This document shows, one piece after another, positions 56,157-64,000 of a stretch of DNA of 64,000 nucleotides (the stretch's first letter is position 1; the number at the start of each line of letters is the position of its first letter). Position numbers and translations under genes: made by a program. Source of the stretch: Bog-756 sp963699085. GTDB taxonomy: Bacteria > Actinomycetota > Acidimicrobiia > Acidimicrobiales > RAAP-2. A model generated the notes under the pieces. The model was not told the DNA's origin and ran no database searches. It was given only the letters and a program-made list of their open reading frames with translations. The stretch is from NCBI GenBank assembly GCA_963699085.1, contig CAVOTH010000004.1:1426001-1490000 (forward strand). Direction: 5' to 3'.

Positions 56157-57495
56157 ATGTCATCGCGCACCCTGCTGTCTACTGGATTGTTCGTCGCCCT
56201 GTTCCTTGCTCCGCTGGCATCGGGCGGATCGGCGGCAGCGGCCGGATCGGGCTCCTCGGCCTCCGACGCGACGACATCCACCACGACCACATTGCCCGGC
56301 CAGAGCCAGATCAGCGCAGGCGAGTCAGAGGTCACGACTCTCGAAACCCAGATCGCCCAGGAGCAGGCCACGTTGGGCACGGCATCCGAGGATTACGACC
56401 GGGCCGAAGTGCAGCTCGACGCCACCAAGGCCGCCCTCTCCTCCACCACCGCTTCGCTGCGGATCCAGCGGGCCAAGCTGGACGCGGCACGGACAGTCCT
56501 GCGCCGGGACGTGCTCGAGACCTACATGAGCGGCACGTCGTCCGAAGCGGTGTCCCAGCTGTTTGCCGCACCGACGGGCAGCTCTCAGACCACTTCCCTC
56601 TACCAGCACCTCGACATCGGCAATCTCGCCCTGGAGGTCCGTCGGGTCCAGTCCGGCCAGCGCCAACTGTCCGCCACCGAGACCAAGCTCCAGTCCGAGG
56701 AGCAGAGCCAGGTGGTCCAGGCCCAGACGGCCACCCAGTCCGCCCAGCAGGCCAGCGCCGCCGCTGCGCAATCCCAGGCCACCCTCAACCAGGTGCAGGG
56801 ATCCCTGGCCCAGGAGATCGCCCAGCAGGCTGCGGCCCAGGCCGCGGCGGCCGCCGCCGCCGCAGCGAGCGCCACCACCGACGCCAGCCGCCAGGCCGCC
56901 GCCGACCAGGCCTCCCAGGCCGCGCAGGTGGCCAGCACGGTCAGCGGGGGCAGCGCGGCGGCCACGAACGCCAACACCTCCGCCAATCAGGCCGCCAGAC
57001 AGCGCCGGTGGCGGCAGTTCGTCATCGGGGGCTCGTCGGGCGGACACGACGACCACCACCACCCCGGGATCGGGTGGCGGGGTCACCGTAGGGACGAGCG
57101 GCTCCAATGCCGCCGGGCTGGCTGCGGTGCACGAGGCCATGAACTACCTCGGCGTCCCCTACCAGTGGGGTGGCGCCAGCTCGGCCGGCGTCGACTGCTC
57201 GGGACTGACCATGCTCGCCTGGGCCAGTGCCGGCGTATCGCTGCCCCACTCCGCCGAACTGCAGTATGACGATTTCCCCCACGTCAGCCTCACCGCCTTG
57301 CAGCCGGGTGACCTGCTCTTCTACGACCTCGACGGGTCCGGCATCGACCACGTCGTGATGTACGTCGGCCCCACGCTCGACGGCATGTCGACCGCCTATG
57401 GGGTTGACACCATCATCCAGGCCGCCCACACCGGCACCGTGGTCACATTCGATCCCCTCTGGTACTACGGGTTGGTCGGTGCCTCCCGTCCCTGA
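56157..57495 (+). CDS. Secreted NlpC/P60 cell-wall hydrolase with coiled coil, one frameshift
   Basis: The start at 56157 gives a signal peptide (LLSTGLFVALFLAPLASGG), then a long coiled coil rich in Ala/Gln/Glu (VTTLETQIAQEQATLGTASE, AQSAQQASAAAAQSQATL) and a run of Ala. After a break near 57000 come a Thr-rich linker and the NlpC/P60 domain: AMNYLGVPYQWGGASSAGVD, CSGLTMLAWASAG (catalytic Cys), LQPGDLLFYDLDGSGIDHVV (catalytic His), then QAAHTGTVV. The corrected length is ~445 aa. It is a RipA/RpfB-like peptidoglycan endopeptidase that cuts stem peptides outside the cell. Confidence 0.87.
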
Positions 57496-57516
57496 CCCGG
57501 TCCACGTCCGCGCCCG

Positions 57517-58240
57517 ATGACGCTCCGGCTGACCATCGTCGTCCCCGCGTACAACGAGGCGCGCCGGCTCGGGGCAGGCATGCGGCGGTTCGACGCAGCC
57601 GTCTCCGCGGGCGCCATCGACCTCGAACGGACGGAACTGATCGTCATCGACGACGGGAGCACCGACGGTACGGGGACGACCGCCGAGAAGCTGCTGGCGC
57701 CACTCCCCCACCACCGGGTCATCCGCCTTCCCGCAAACCAGGGCAAAGGGGCCGCGGTGCGGGCCGGGGTGGCCGTGTCCCGTTCGCCCTATACCGCCTA
57801 CATGGACGCCGACATGGCGATCGACCCGCTGGCCGTGCCGCTGCTACTCGATGGTCTGGAGAGCCACGACGTGGCCATCGGGTGCCGAGCACTCCCTGAC
57901 TCGATGGTCGAGACGTCCTACGTGCTCCGCACGCTCACCGGTCGGCTGTTCAACGAGTTGGTGACAACGGGGACCGGCCTCGGCCTGAAGGACACCCAGT
58001 GCGGGTTCAAGGCCTTCCGGACGCCGGTGGCCCGCCTGCTCTTCCACCTGGTCCGGATCGACCGCTTCGCCTTCGATGTCGAGATCCTGGCCCGGGCCCG
58101 GCGGCTGGGATTGACCATCACCGAGGTCCCGGTCCATTGGAAGCACGTCGAGGGCAGCACCGTCCACCCGCTGCACGACTCGTTCGCCATGATCGCCGAC
58201 GTCTACCGGTCGCGCCGGGGCCTGCTCGGCCGGGCCGCCG
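57517..58240 (+). CDS. Glycosyltransferase family 2, dolichol-phosphate-glucosyltransferase-like
   Basis: The ~241-residue protein has LTIVVPAYNEARRLGAGMRR, ELIVIDDGSTDGTGTTAEKL, PANQGKGAAVRAGVAVSRSP, and YMDADMAIDPLAVPLLLDGL with the DxD motif. Then come GLKDTQCGFKAFRTPVARLL, FAFDVEILARARRLGLTITE and VPVHWKHVEGSTVHPLHDS. This matches polyprenyl-phosphate glucosyl/mannosyl transferases, which make lipid-linked sugars for envelope glycans. It begins 22 nt after the NlpC/P60 gene. The frame runs on past 58240 without homology, so either the gene ends here in a broken frame or it continues into the next entry after a shift. Confidence 0.84.
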
Positions 58241-58552
58241 GTGCCGACCATCTCGGTGCGCCCACCGTCCGGTGGACCACCGGTCGACCGGGACCTGGCC
58301 GACCGTGTGTCCGGCATACTCCTCGACGTCCTGGAGGGCTGCCCGATACCGGTAGTGGCCGCCGGCCCGGCCGTGACCGCTCTGCTCGCCTTGGTCGCAC
58401 CGGCCGATGTCGCCCGGGCCTTCGCCGCCCTCCGCGACGGACTGGCGCCACTCGAAGTGACCCGACGGGCGCTGTCGCTCGACAGACTGGTGGCGTTCGG
58501 GCCACTGTCCGGTCGTCTCGACGGACCGCCCGCTCCCACCGTCGGAACGTAA
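58241..58552 (+). CDS. Small ORF or frameshifted C-terminal part of the GT2
   Basis: A GTG at 58241 opens 103 residues (VPTISVRPPSGGPPVDRDLA, DRVSGILLDVLEGCPIPVVA, AGPAVTALLALVAPADVARA) with a strongly hydrophobic, actinobacterial codon pattern. It either continues the GT2 after a one-base shift near 58237 or is a separate small gene. No family recognised. Confidence 0.5.
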   Translation: MPTISVRPPSGGPPVDRDLADRVSGILLDVLEGCPIPVVAAGPAVTALLALVAPADVARAFAALRDGLAPLEVTRRALSLDRLVAFGPLSGRLDGPPAPTVGT

Positions 58553-58600
58553 ATCCCGCCCACGCACCGCCGGGGTACGATCCTCGAGGTGAGCGACGAC

Positions 58601-58671
58601 CGCATGGAGACTCCCGACCGCACTGGAGACTCCCGACCGCATGGAGACTCCCGACCGCACGGGACTCCGAC
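58601..58671 (+). repeat. Short tandem repeat at the acyltransferase start
   Basis: Units of about 18 bp (CGCATGGAGACTCCCGAC) occur at 58601, 58619 (one extra base) and 58638, followed by a partial copy. Unit length changes shift the frame, which makes the start of the downstream gene ambiguous. Confidence 0.75.
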
Positions 58672-58674
58672 CGG

Positions 58675-59650
58675 ATGGGGCCTGCGGAATCGGCCCGGTC
58701 GACCGGACATCCTGACGATCGCGACTTCATCGATGCCATCGTCGACCAGGCCGTGGCGTCCACGACCGATGCCGCCGCCCCGGTCGAGCCGTCCGGTGGC
58801 TCGGTCTCCTACCTTCCGGTCGCCACCCGGCGACCCGAAGTGGACCCGCCGACCGTCGACGCGGCACGCCGATCCGACGTGGACGAGTGGGGTCGCAGCG
58901 AGCACATCCGCTCCATCGTCCGACGGCTGTACGACCCGGTGTACCGCTACTGGTTCCGGGTCGAGTGGGACGGCCTGGAGAAGATCCCGACCGACGGCGG
59001 GGCGCTGCTGATCGCCAACCATGCCGGGGCCATCCCTGCCGACGCCCCGGCGATCATGCACGGCATCGAGACCGAGCTCGGGCGGCCCGGTCTACGGGCT
59101 CGCCGACTACTTCTTCCGCACCATCCCAGCCGTCGGCACCATGTGGGCGCGTACCGGCGGCGTCCCGGCCCACCCGGACAACGCCTATCGACTGCTCCAC
59201 GACCAGCAGCAGCTGGCGCTGGTGTTCCCCGAAGGAACCAAGGCGACCTCCAAGACGTACACGGATCGCTACCGGCTGCGCCGGTTCGGCCGGGGTGGCT
59301 TCGTCGAAATTGCCATGCGGGCCGGCGTCCCGATCGTTCCGATCGCCGTGGTGGGCGCCGAGGAGTCCATGCCGATCCTCTTCCGACTCGGCGGCGTGGC
59401 CAAGGTGCTGAAGCTGCCGTACTTCCCGGTCACGGTGAACTCACTCCTGCTCGGTCCGGCCGGCTACGTCACCTACTTCCCGGCGAAGTTCAAATTGCGG
59501 GTCCTCGACCCGATCTACTTCGACGTCGAACCGGGCCAGGACCGGTACTCGCGGAGTCGGGTGATGGACGAAGCGGAACGCATCCGGGCCACGCTGCAGG
59601 ACACGCTTCACGACATGCTGCGCGAGCGTCGCAGCGTCTGGTTCGGGTGA
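58675..59650 (+). CDS. 1-acylglycerol-phosphate acyltransferase-like (PlsC), one frameshift
   Basis: The ATG at 58675 is in frame with the body. A GTG at 58589 would need the tandem repeat to differ. The protein (~324 aa) has a charged N-terminal ~90 residues, then VEWDGLEKIPTDGGALLIAN and NHAGAIPADAPAIMHG (the His-Asp acyltransferase motif). Past a break near 59090 come YGLADYFFRTIPAVGTMWAR, LALVFPEGTKATSK (the FPEGT motif) and FGRGGFVEIAMRAGVPIVPI. It acylates lysophosphatidic acid or a related lipid at the membrane. It is followed within 5 nt by the epimerase gene, forming an operon. Confidence 0.83.
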
Positions 59651-59654
59651 GCCG

Positions 59655-60701
59655 GTGGGACACCGCGTACTGATCACCGGACTCGACACCTTCTGGGGCG
59701 GCCGGATGGCTCAGGCGCTCGAAGCCAAGCCGGACGTGGAGATGATCCTCGGGCTGGGCACCAGCGACCCGAAGGTCCCGCTCGAGCGCACCGAGTTCGT
59801 CCGCTCCGATCAGAAGTACTCGATCCTGAGCCGCATCGTGCGGGCCACCAAGGTCGACACCATCGTGCACACGTTCCTCGAGACCAACTCGGTGGCCGTA
59901 CCGAGCCGGCTCCTCCACGAGATCAACGTGATCGGCACGCTCAATCTCCTGGCGGCCGCGGGTGCCAGCGGCACCTCGGTGCGCAAGGTCATCGTCAAGT
60001 CCTCCACCCACGTCTACGGTTCCGCCGACAAGGACCCCACCTGGTTCCGCGAGGAGGACACCCGCAACGGACCGGTGCGGACCCGGCTGGAGCGCTCGCT
60101 CCTCGAGGTCGAGTCACTGGTCCGTGACTTCACCGACGACAACCCCCACCTCGACGTGACCGTCCTGCGCTTCGCCAATGTCCTCGGCACCGACATCATC
60201 ACGCCGATCAGCTACGACCTCCGGCGCCGGCTACTGCCCTGCATCGCCGGATTCGACCCGCTCGTCCAGTTCGTCGAGGAGGACGACGTGGTCCGGGCCC
60301 TCGAGTTCGTCACCGCTCACCGGGTCCCCGGGGTGTTCAACGTGGCCGGCGAAGGCAAGCTCCCCTGGAGCGAGGTCGCCTCGATCGGCAGCGCCCACCT
60401 CCTGCCCCTTCCCCCGATCAAGCCACGCCTGTTCGCCGCTCCGCTCGAGCGCATCGGGGCCATCCGGTTCCCCCCCGAGATGGAGAGCCTGGCCAGGTTC
60501 GGCCGAGGGGTGGACACCACCAGGCTGCGCGAGGCCGGGTTCGAGTACCGCTATACCAGCGCCGGCACCGTCACCAGCTTCGCCCGGGCCAACAATCTGC
60601 GCCGGGCGACCGGCTCATCGACCCCGGAATACCGCTACGAGCGTGACGTCGAGCAGTTCTTCCGGCATTCGCCGACCGTGGTCCGGGGCATCGACTCCTG
60701 A
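59655..60701 (+). CDS. NAD-dependent epimerase/dehydratase (extended SDR)
   Basis: The GTG start at 59655 follows the acyltransferase stop by 4 nt. The 348-residue protein has the Rossmann start RVLITGLDTFWGGRMAQALE, then VDTIVHTFLETNSVAVPSRL, HEINVIGTLNLLAAAGASGT, and VIVKSSTHVYGSADKDPTWF. It later has VLRFANVLGTDIITPISYDL, FVEEDDVVRALEFVTAHRV and VFNVAGEGKLPW. It resembles sugar-nucleotide epimerases, but the usual YxxxK catalytic pair is not obvious. In this operon it may act on a lipid or polyketide-like substrate, as in acyltransferase-linked SDRs. Confidence 0.82.
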   Translation: MGHRVLITGLDTFWGGRMAQALEAKPDVEMILGLGTSDPKVPLERTEFVRSDQKYSILSRIVRATKVDTIVHTFLETNSVAVPSRLLHEINVIGTLNLLAAAGASGTSVRKVIVKSSTHVYGSADKDPTWFREEDTRNGPVRTRLERSLLEVESLVRDFTDDNPHLDVTVLRFANVLGTDIITPISYDLRRRLLPCIAGFDPLVQFVEEDDVVRALEFVTAHRVPGVFNVAGEGKLPWSEVASIGSAHLLPLPPIKPRLFAAPLERIGAIRFPPEMESLARFGRGVDTTRLREAGFEYRYTSAGTVTSFARANNLRRATGSSTPEYRYERDVEQFFRHSPTVVRGIDS

Positions 60702-60719
60702 CCGGGTCGTGAGCGGGCG

Positions 60720-61356
60720 TCAGCCTGCCCGAGCCGGCTCCAGCCAGTCCGCCCGCGAGTTCGGCTGCCCGGTCCGCCCACTCCTCGGCGGTCATGGCGT
60801 AGCGCACGTGGTCTTCCCACTGACCGTTGATCTCCAGGAAGCCCAGTGCCGTGCCCTCGTCGCGAAGGCGGAGCTTCTCGGTGACCCGGCGACTGGCCAT
60901 GTTCCGGGGGATGATGGCGACCTCCACACGGTGGAGGCGCAGGGTCTCGAAGGCGAACTTCAACACCACGACCACCGCCTCCGGGGTCAGGCCCTGACCG
61001 GCCACATCCTTGTCGATCCAGTAGCCGATGGCTCCGTTCTGGAATGGACCCCGCTGGATGGACGAAAGGGTGACCTCCCCGGCGAACCGCCCCTCGTAGA
61101 AGATCCCGAATCCGAAGCCGGAACCGAGCTGGCGCTCGCGCTCGCGCATGGCACAGCGGGCACTGAAGCTCGACTGGTCCTCAGCCGGAAGGGGGGCGCC
61201 CTTGGACCGGGGCTCCCACGGAACCAACCAGTCGCGGCAGCGGTTGCGGACCTCCAGCCACGCCGGGTAATCGGACTCGACCAACGTGGCCAGTCGGACC
61301 CGCCGGCCGGTGAGTTCCAGCGACCGGACCTGTGGACTGCGCAGGCTCGGGGTCAT
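60720..61356 (-). CDS. GNAT acetyltransferase (RimJ/RimL-like), probable end near 60720
   Basis: The ATG at 61356 opens a protein with LTGRRVRLATLVESDYPAWL, GSGFGFGIFYEGRFAGEVTL, GAIGYWIDKDVAGQGLTPEA (the acetyl-CoA-binding motif A), VVLKFAFETLRLHRVEVAII, PRNMASRRVTEKLRLRDEGT and INGQWEDHVRYAMTAEEWAD. The visible frame runs to 60571, 131 bp into the epimerase gene on the other strand, with a basic, unconvincing tail. One base change near 60735 would give a natural stop at 60720-60722. It acetylates a protein N-terminus or small amine; family call secure. Confidence 0.8.
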
Positions 61357-61428
61357 GCTGGCACCCGTGGCCCGGACGGCATCGGCCGACTGCGAAGGAG
61401 AACGGGGAGTCCACGTTCGAATCGTATG

Positions 61429-61630
61429 TCATGGCATGCCTCCGGGGCACCTTCGAATGCGGTCCTTCACTCGACTTGCAACTGAGCCCGGGAGCGGAGG
61501 CCCAGATCGACCCTCGTCGAACCGCACCATCACCCGTGCACCCACGGGAACAGTGTGCGCATCCGGGTCGATCTCGATCTGCACCTCGCCATCCAGCTCG
61601 AGGACCTCCCCAGACGCCGCCGGCTGCCAC
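61429..61630 (-). CDS. Possible small protein with acidic beta-rich core
   Basis: A GTG at 61630, 3 nt after the glycosyltransferase stop I infer, followed by a one-base shift near 61615, gives ~66 residues. They include SGEVLELDGEVQIEIDPDAH and TVPVGARVMVRFDEGRSG, a pattern of alternating strands that looks protein-like. No family recognised. It could also be chance coding in a frameshifted region. Confidence 0.35.
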
Positions 61631-61633
61631 CGA

Positions 61634-64000
61634 TCAGATCCTGACCGGTTCCTCGGCCATCTGGGTGGCCGCCTGCAGGCGGCCGGTCGACCAGACGCTG
61701 ACGGGCGGACTGGCGCGCCTCGACATAGATACGACGATGATCGGCCACAACCCGTTCCCATCGGAACCGGTTCGATCGCTGTTCGGCCCGTTCGGCGAGG
61801 TCCTGGCCCAGATTCGGGGTCGGTCAGCACCCGGCGAACACCATCAGCGATCCCGGACACATCGTTCGACTTCACCACCAACAACGAGTCGGCGGCGTCG
61901 TCGAACAGGCGCTGATCGGTCACGACGACGGGACGTCCGAGCGGCAGGACGAATCGCAGCGCGGCGCTCGAGGACTCCCCGGTGTCGCGATACGGGAGGA
62001 CGATCACGTCGGAGGTGACCAGGAGCATCCGCGCCGTCTCGTCGGGAAGGTACTCGGTGAGGAGCATGACGTTGTCCTCCATCCCCCGATCCGCCACCAG
62101 CTTGCGGATCTCGTCCTCATAGTCCTTCGACTCGACATGGGGGTATCGGGCGCAGAGGGCGAGCAGGAGGATGTCCGGGAACGTATCCCGCAACTCGTCC
62201 ACCGCCTGGACCAGGTCGAGCGTCCCCTTGTGGGGGAGCAGGAACCCGAACGTGCCGACGATCGGACGATCGCCCAATCCGAGCCCGTTCCGTACGTCTT
62301 CGATTCTGGCGTCCGGAGCGGCGGAGGCGCCGAGGGGGACGAGGCTGACGTTGTCCACCAGGCCCATCTCCGCCAGGTACAGCTGGTCGGTCTCCTGGTG
62401 GACGATCAGGCGGTCGACCCGGGCCAGGGTGGGCTGAATCTGGCGGAGCGTGAGCAGCTCGCCCCGGTCGTCGTAGTCGAGGGTCCGATGCATCGTGAGC
62501 ACCACGCCGCGGCGTTCGAGTTGCCGCTCGATGACTTCGGCCAGGTGGCCGAACTCGAAGAAACCGAAATTGAACTGGATGTGCAGGACCTCGGCATCCG
62601 ACAGTGCCAGTGCCGCCTCCAGCTCGTCGAGGTCCGGCGACCACCGATCGTGCCACGTTCTGATCACTCCGGCCTCCGCCGTCGGATCGATGAGCTCGGC
62701 GCCCCTGTCGGCGAACAGCTCGAACGACACAGCGCCCGACGAGCGCTCGACGAGGTAGCGGGTGTTCTCCGCAATTCCACAGCGCGAGTTCCACGTGGTG
62801 ACCATCGCCACGTCGATCGGTCGGGCTCCCTCGACCACGTCGACCAGGAACGCTTTCCACCGACTGACGGCGGCATCCCACGAGTATTCAGTTGCGATCA
62901 GCTGGCGGGCGGCCGCAACCCGCCCGGCGACCGCCGGGGAAGCCGGGTCGGAGACCAGCCCGGCCATGGCCGACCCCAACGCGACCCGGTCCGGCTCGGC
63001 CCATACCGAGCGGGGGATGTCGAAATGTGTCTGGGCGGGCTGGAGTGTGAACGGGATGCACAGCGCCGTGTCTTCGGTCACGAAGTCGGCGAGGCCCGAA
63101 TAAGCGACGCTGATCACCGGTATCCCAGCCAGCATGGCCTCGGCGACCGGCAGGCCGAATCCCTCACCTCGGGCCGGGTGCACGAACGCGTCGGCAAGGT
63201 TGTACAGCCCGTGCATCTCCCGCTCGTCGAGATCCCGATCGATCCACCGTACGTCGGGTGGATTGGCATGACCGGAACGGAGGCGCTCCAGGGTCTGGGC
63301 CACCTGGTTGTGGGGGTTCGGGAAGGTCTTGAGTACCAGCGTCACGTCATCCGTACCGTCAAACGTCTCGAAGAAGGCATCGAGCAGCACATCGACTCCC
63401 TTGCGGGGAAAGGCCGAACTGATGTGGAGGAACGTGAACCCACGCGGGTGGAGGAGCTCTGGTGCGTCGATCGTCGCGTCGGGATCGGGTCGATCCACCC
63501 CGTTCCCCACGACCGCGATGGGGACGTCGACACCCGAGTCGAGAAGTACGTCACGAACGAATCGGGACATGGCGCCGATGCCATCGAGATGGCGGTTGAA
63601 GTCGTCGGCCATCCACTTGGGGATCCTGCTCTCCTCCCAGCCGAAGTACTGGCAGGTGACAGCGCCGGGCGAGTCGTGAAGCCGGGGAGGCCACATCTGG
63701 CGGATCACCACGTCGGGATAGGGAACCTCGGAGGACCGGCGATAGAGGTCAGCGGCAACGGGGAACCGATCGAGGTCCGCTTGTGCGGGCACGTAGTCGC
63801 CGGGGCCCTCGGTGGCATAGATCGAGACGGAGATGTCCGGTGTCTCGGCCAGTCCCTCGGCCAGGCGTCTATTCATGGCGGCCAGGCTGTAGCTCGTCTC
63901 AAAGGGACCTTGCACCTGGACTTCGAGTGGATGTACGGCACCTTCGACGCGATCCACTATCCGTTGCAGCGCACGTTCCACGTCGAAACGACCGACCTGG
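61634..64000 (-). CDS. Two-domain GT4 glycosyltransferase, partial, frameshifts near end
   Basis: The frame is open to the right edge, so the N-terminus lies outside the window; visible sequence starts near VERALQRIVDRVEG. The first GT4 domain has VPIAVVGNGVDRPDPDATID, FTFLHISSAFPRKGVDVLLD and FVHPARGEGFGLPVAEAMLA (ExxGxxxxE-type). The second has WNSRCGIAENTRYLVERSSG, VGTFGFLLPHKGTLDLVQAV and LLVTSDVIVLPYRDTGESSS. Near 61815 and 61720 base shifts break the end; the natural stop is TGA at 61634-61636 (AATQMAEEPVRI). It resembles large enzymes that build O-antigen-like glycans. Confidence 0.8.

Noticed and set aside
60571..60719. C-terminal tail of the GNAT protein
   Set aside because: It overlaps the epimerase gene antisense and is basic and low in family features. 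A shifted frame gives a better end.
1..64000. CRISPR arrays, insertion sequences, transposases, rRNA genes
   Set aside because: I saw no regularly spaced repeats, no transposase motifs and no rRNA-like sequence. Only short tandem and direct repeats were found.

Overview
The window is high-GC (roughly two thirds G+C by eye) bacterial DNA of actinobacterial character. GTG and TTG starts are frequent, ATGA/GTGA gene overlaps are common, lipoproteins and exported proteins carry Thr/Ser/Pro-rich linkers, and Tat signals are frequent. The Thr-rich linkers and gene content recall Acidimicrobiia, but that placement is an inference, not something the sequence proves.

Region 1 (1-6.9 kb) is a lasso-peptide (RiPP) cluster on the minus strand. 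In transcription order it has two tandem LuxR-type regulators with degenerate receiver domains, an ABC ATPase, an ABC-2 permease, a stand-alone PqqD-like leader-binding protein (B1/RRE), a short asparagine-synthetase-type cyclase, a 51-residue precursor, and the start of a PqqD-B2 fusion protease that runs off the left edge. The precursor gene lies between two strong hairpins. A nucleotidyltransferase-fold gene is divergent from the operon.

Region 2 (7-42 kb) looks like an extracellular-glycan locus. It has GT2 glycosyltransferases (two of them close paralogues at the two ends), two sulfotransferases, a 729-aa polytopic membrane protein, a flippase, a GerMN-type lipoprotein, three glycoside-hydrolase-like TIM barrels and a PQQ-type beta-propeller. 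It also has two PLC/acid-phosphatase-type phosphoesterases, two arylsulfotransferase-like proteins, and two large Tat-exported beta-helix proteins with glycine-rich tails. Many of these occur as paralogous pairs. A working model is synthesis, flipping, sulfation and remodelling of a surface polysaccharide.

Region 3 (42-64 kb) is mixed metabolism and envelope functions: aldo/keto reductases, a P450, DUF2510 and DUF4232 proteins, VOC and TauD enzymes, an iron-type alcohol dehydrogenase, an IPT/TIG protein, a TetR regulator with a pair of matching palindromes beside a peroxiredoxin, a low-GC methyltransferase, a tRNA, a carboxylesterase, an NlpC/P60 hydrolase, a GT2, a PlsC acyltransferase, an SDR epimerase, a GNAT and a two-domain GT4. 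Around 46-62 kb many conserved genes are split by single-base frameshifts, several at short homopolymers. I read this mainly as sequence error rather than decay and annotate each such gene across its full span. The tRNA at 54.0 kb has a UAA (Leu) anticodon but a short class I variable loop, which is unusual.
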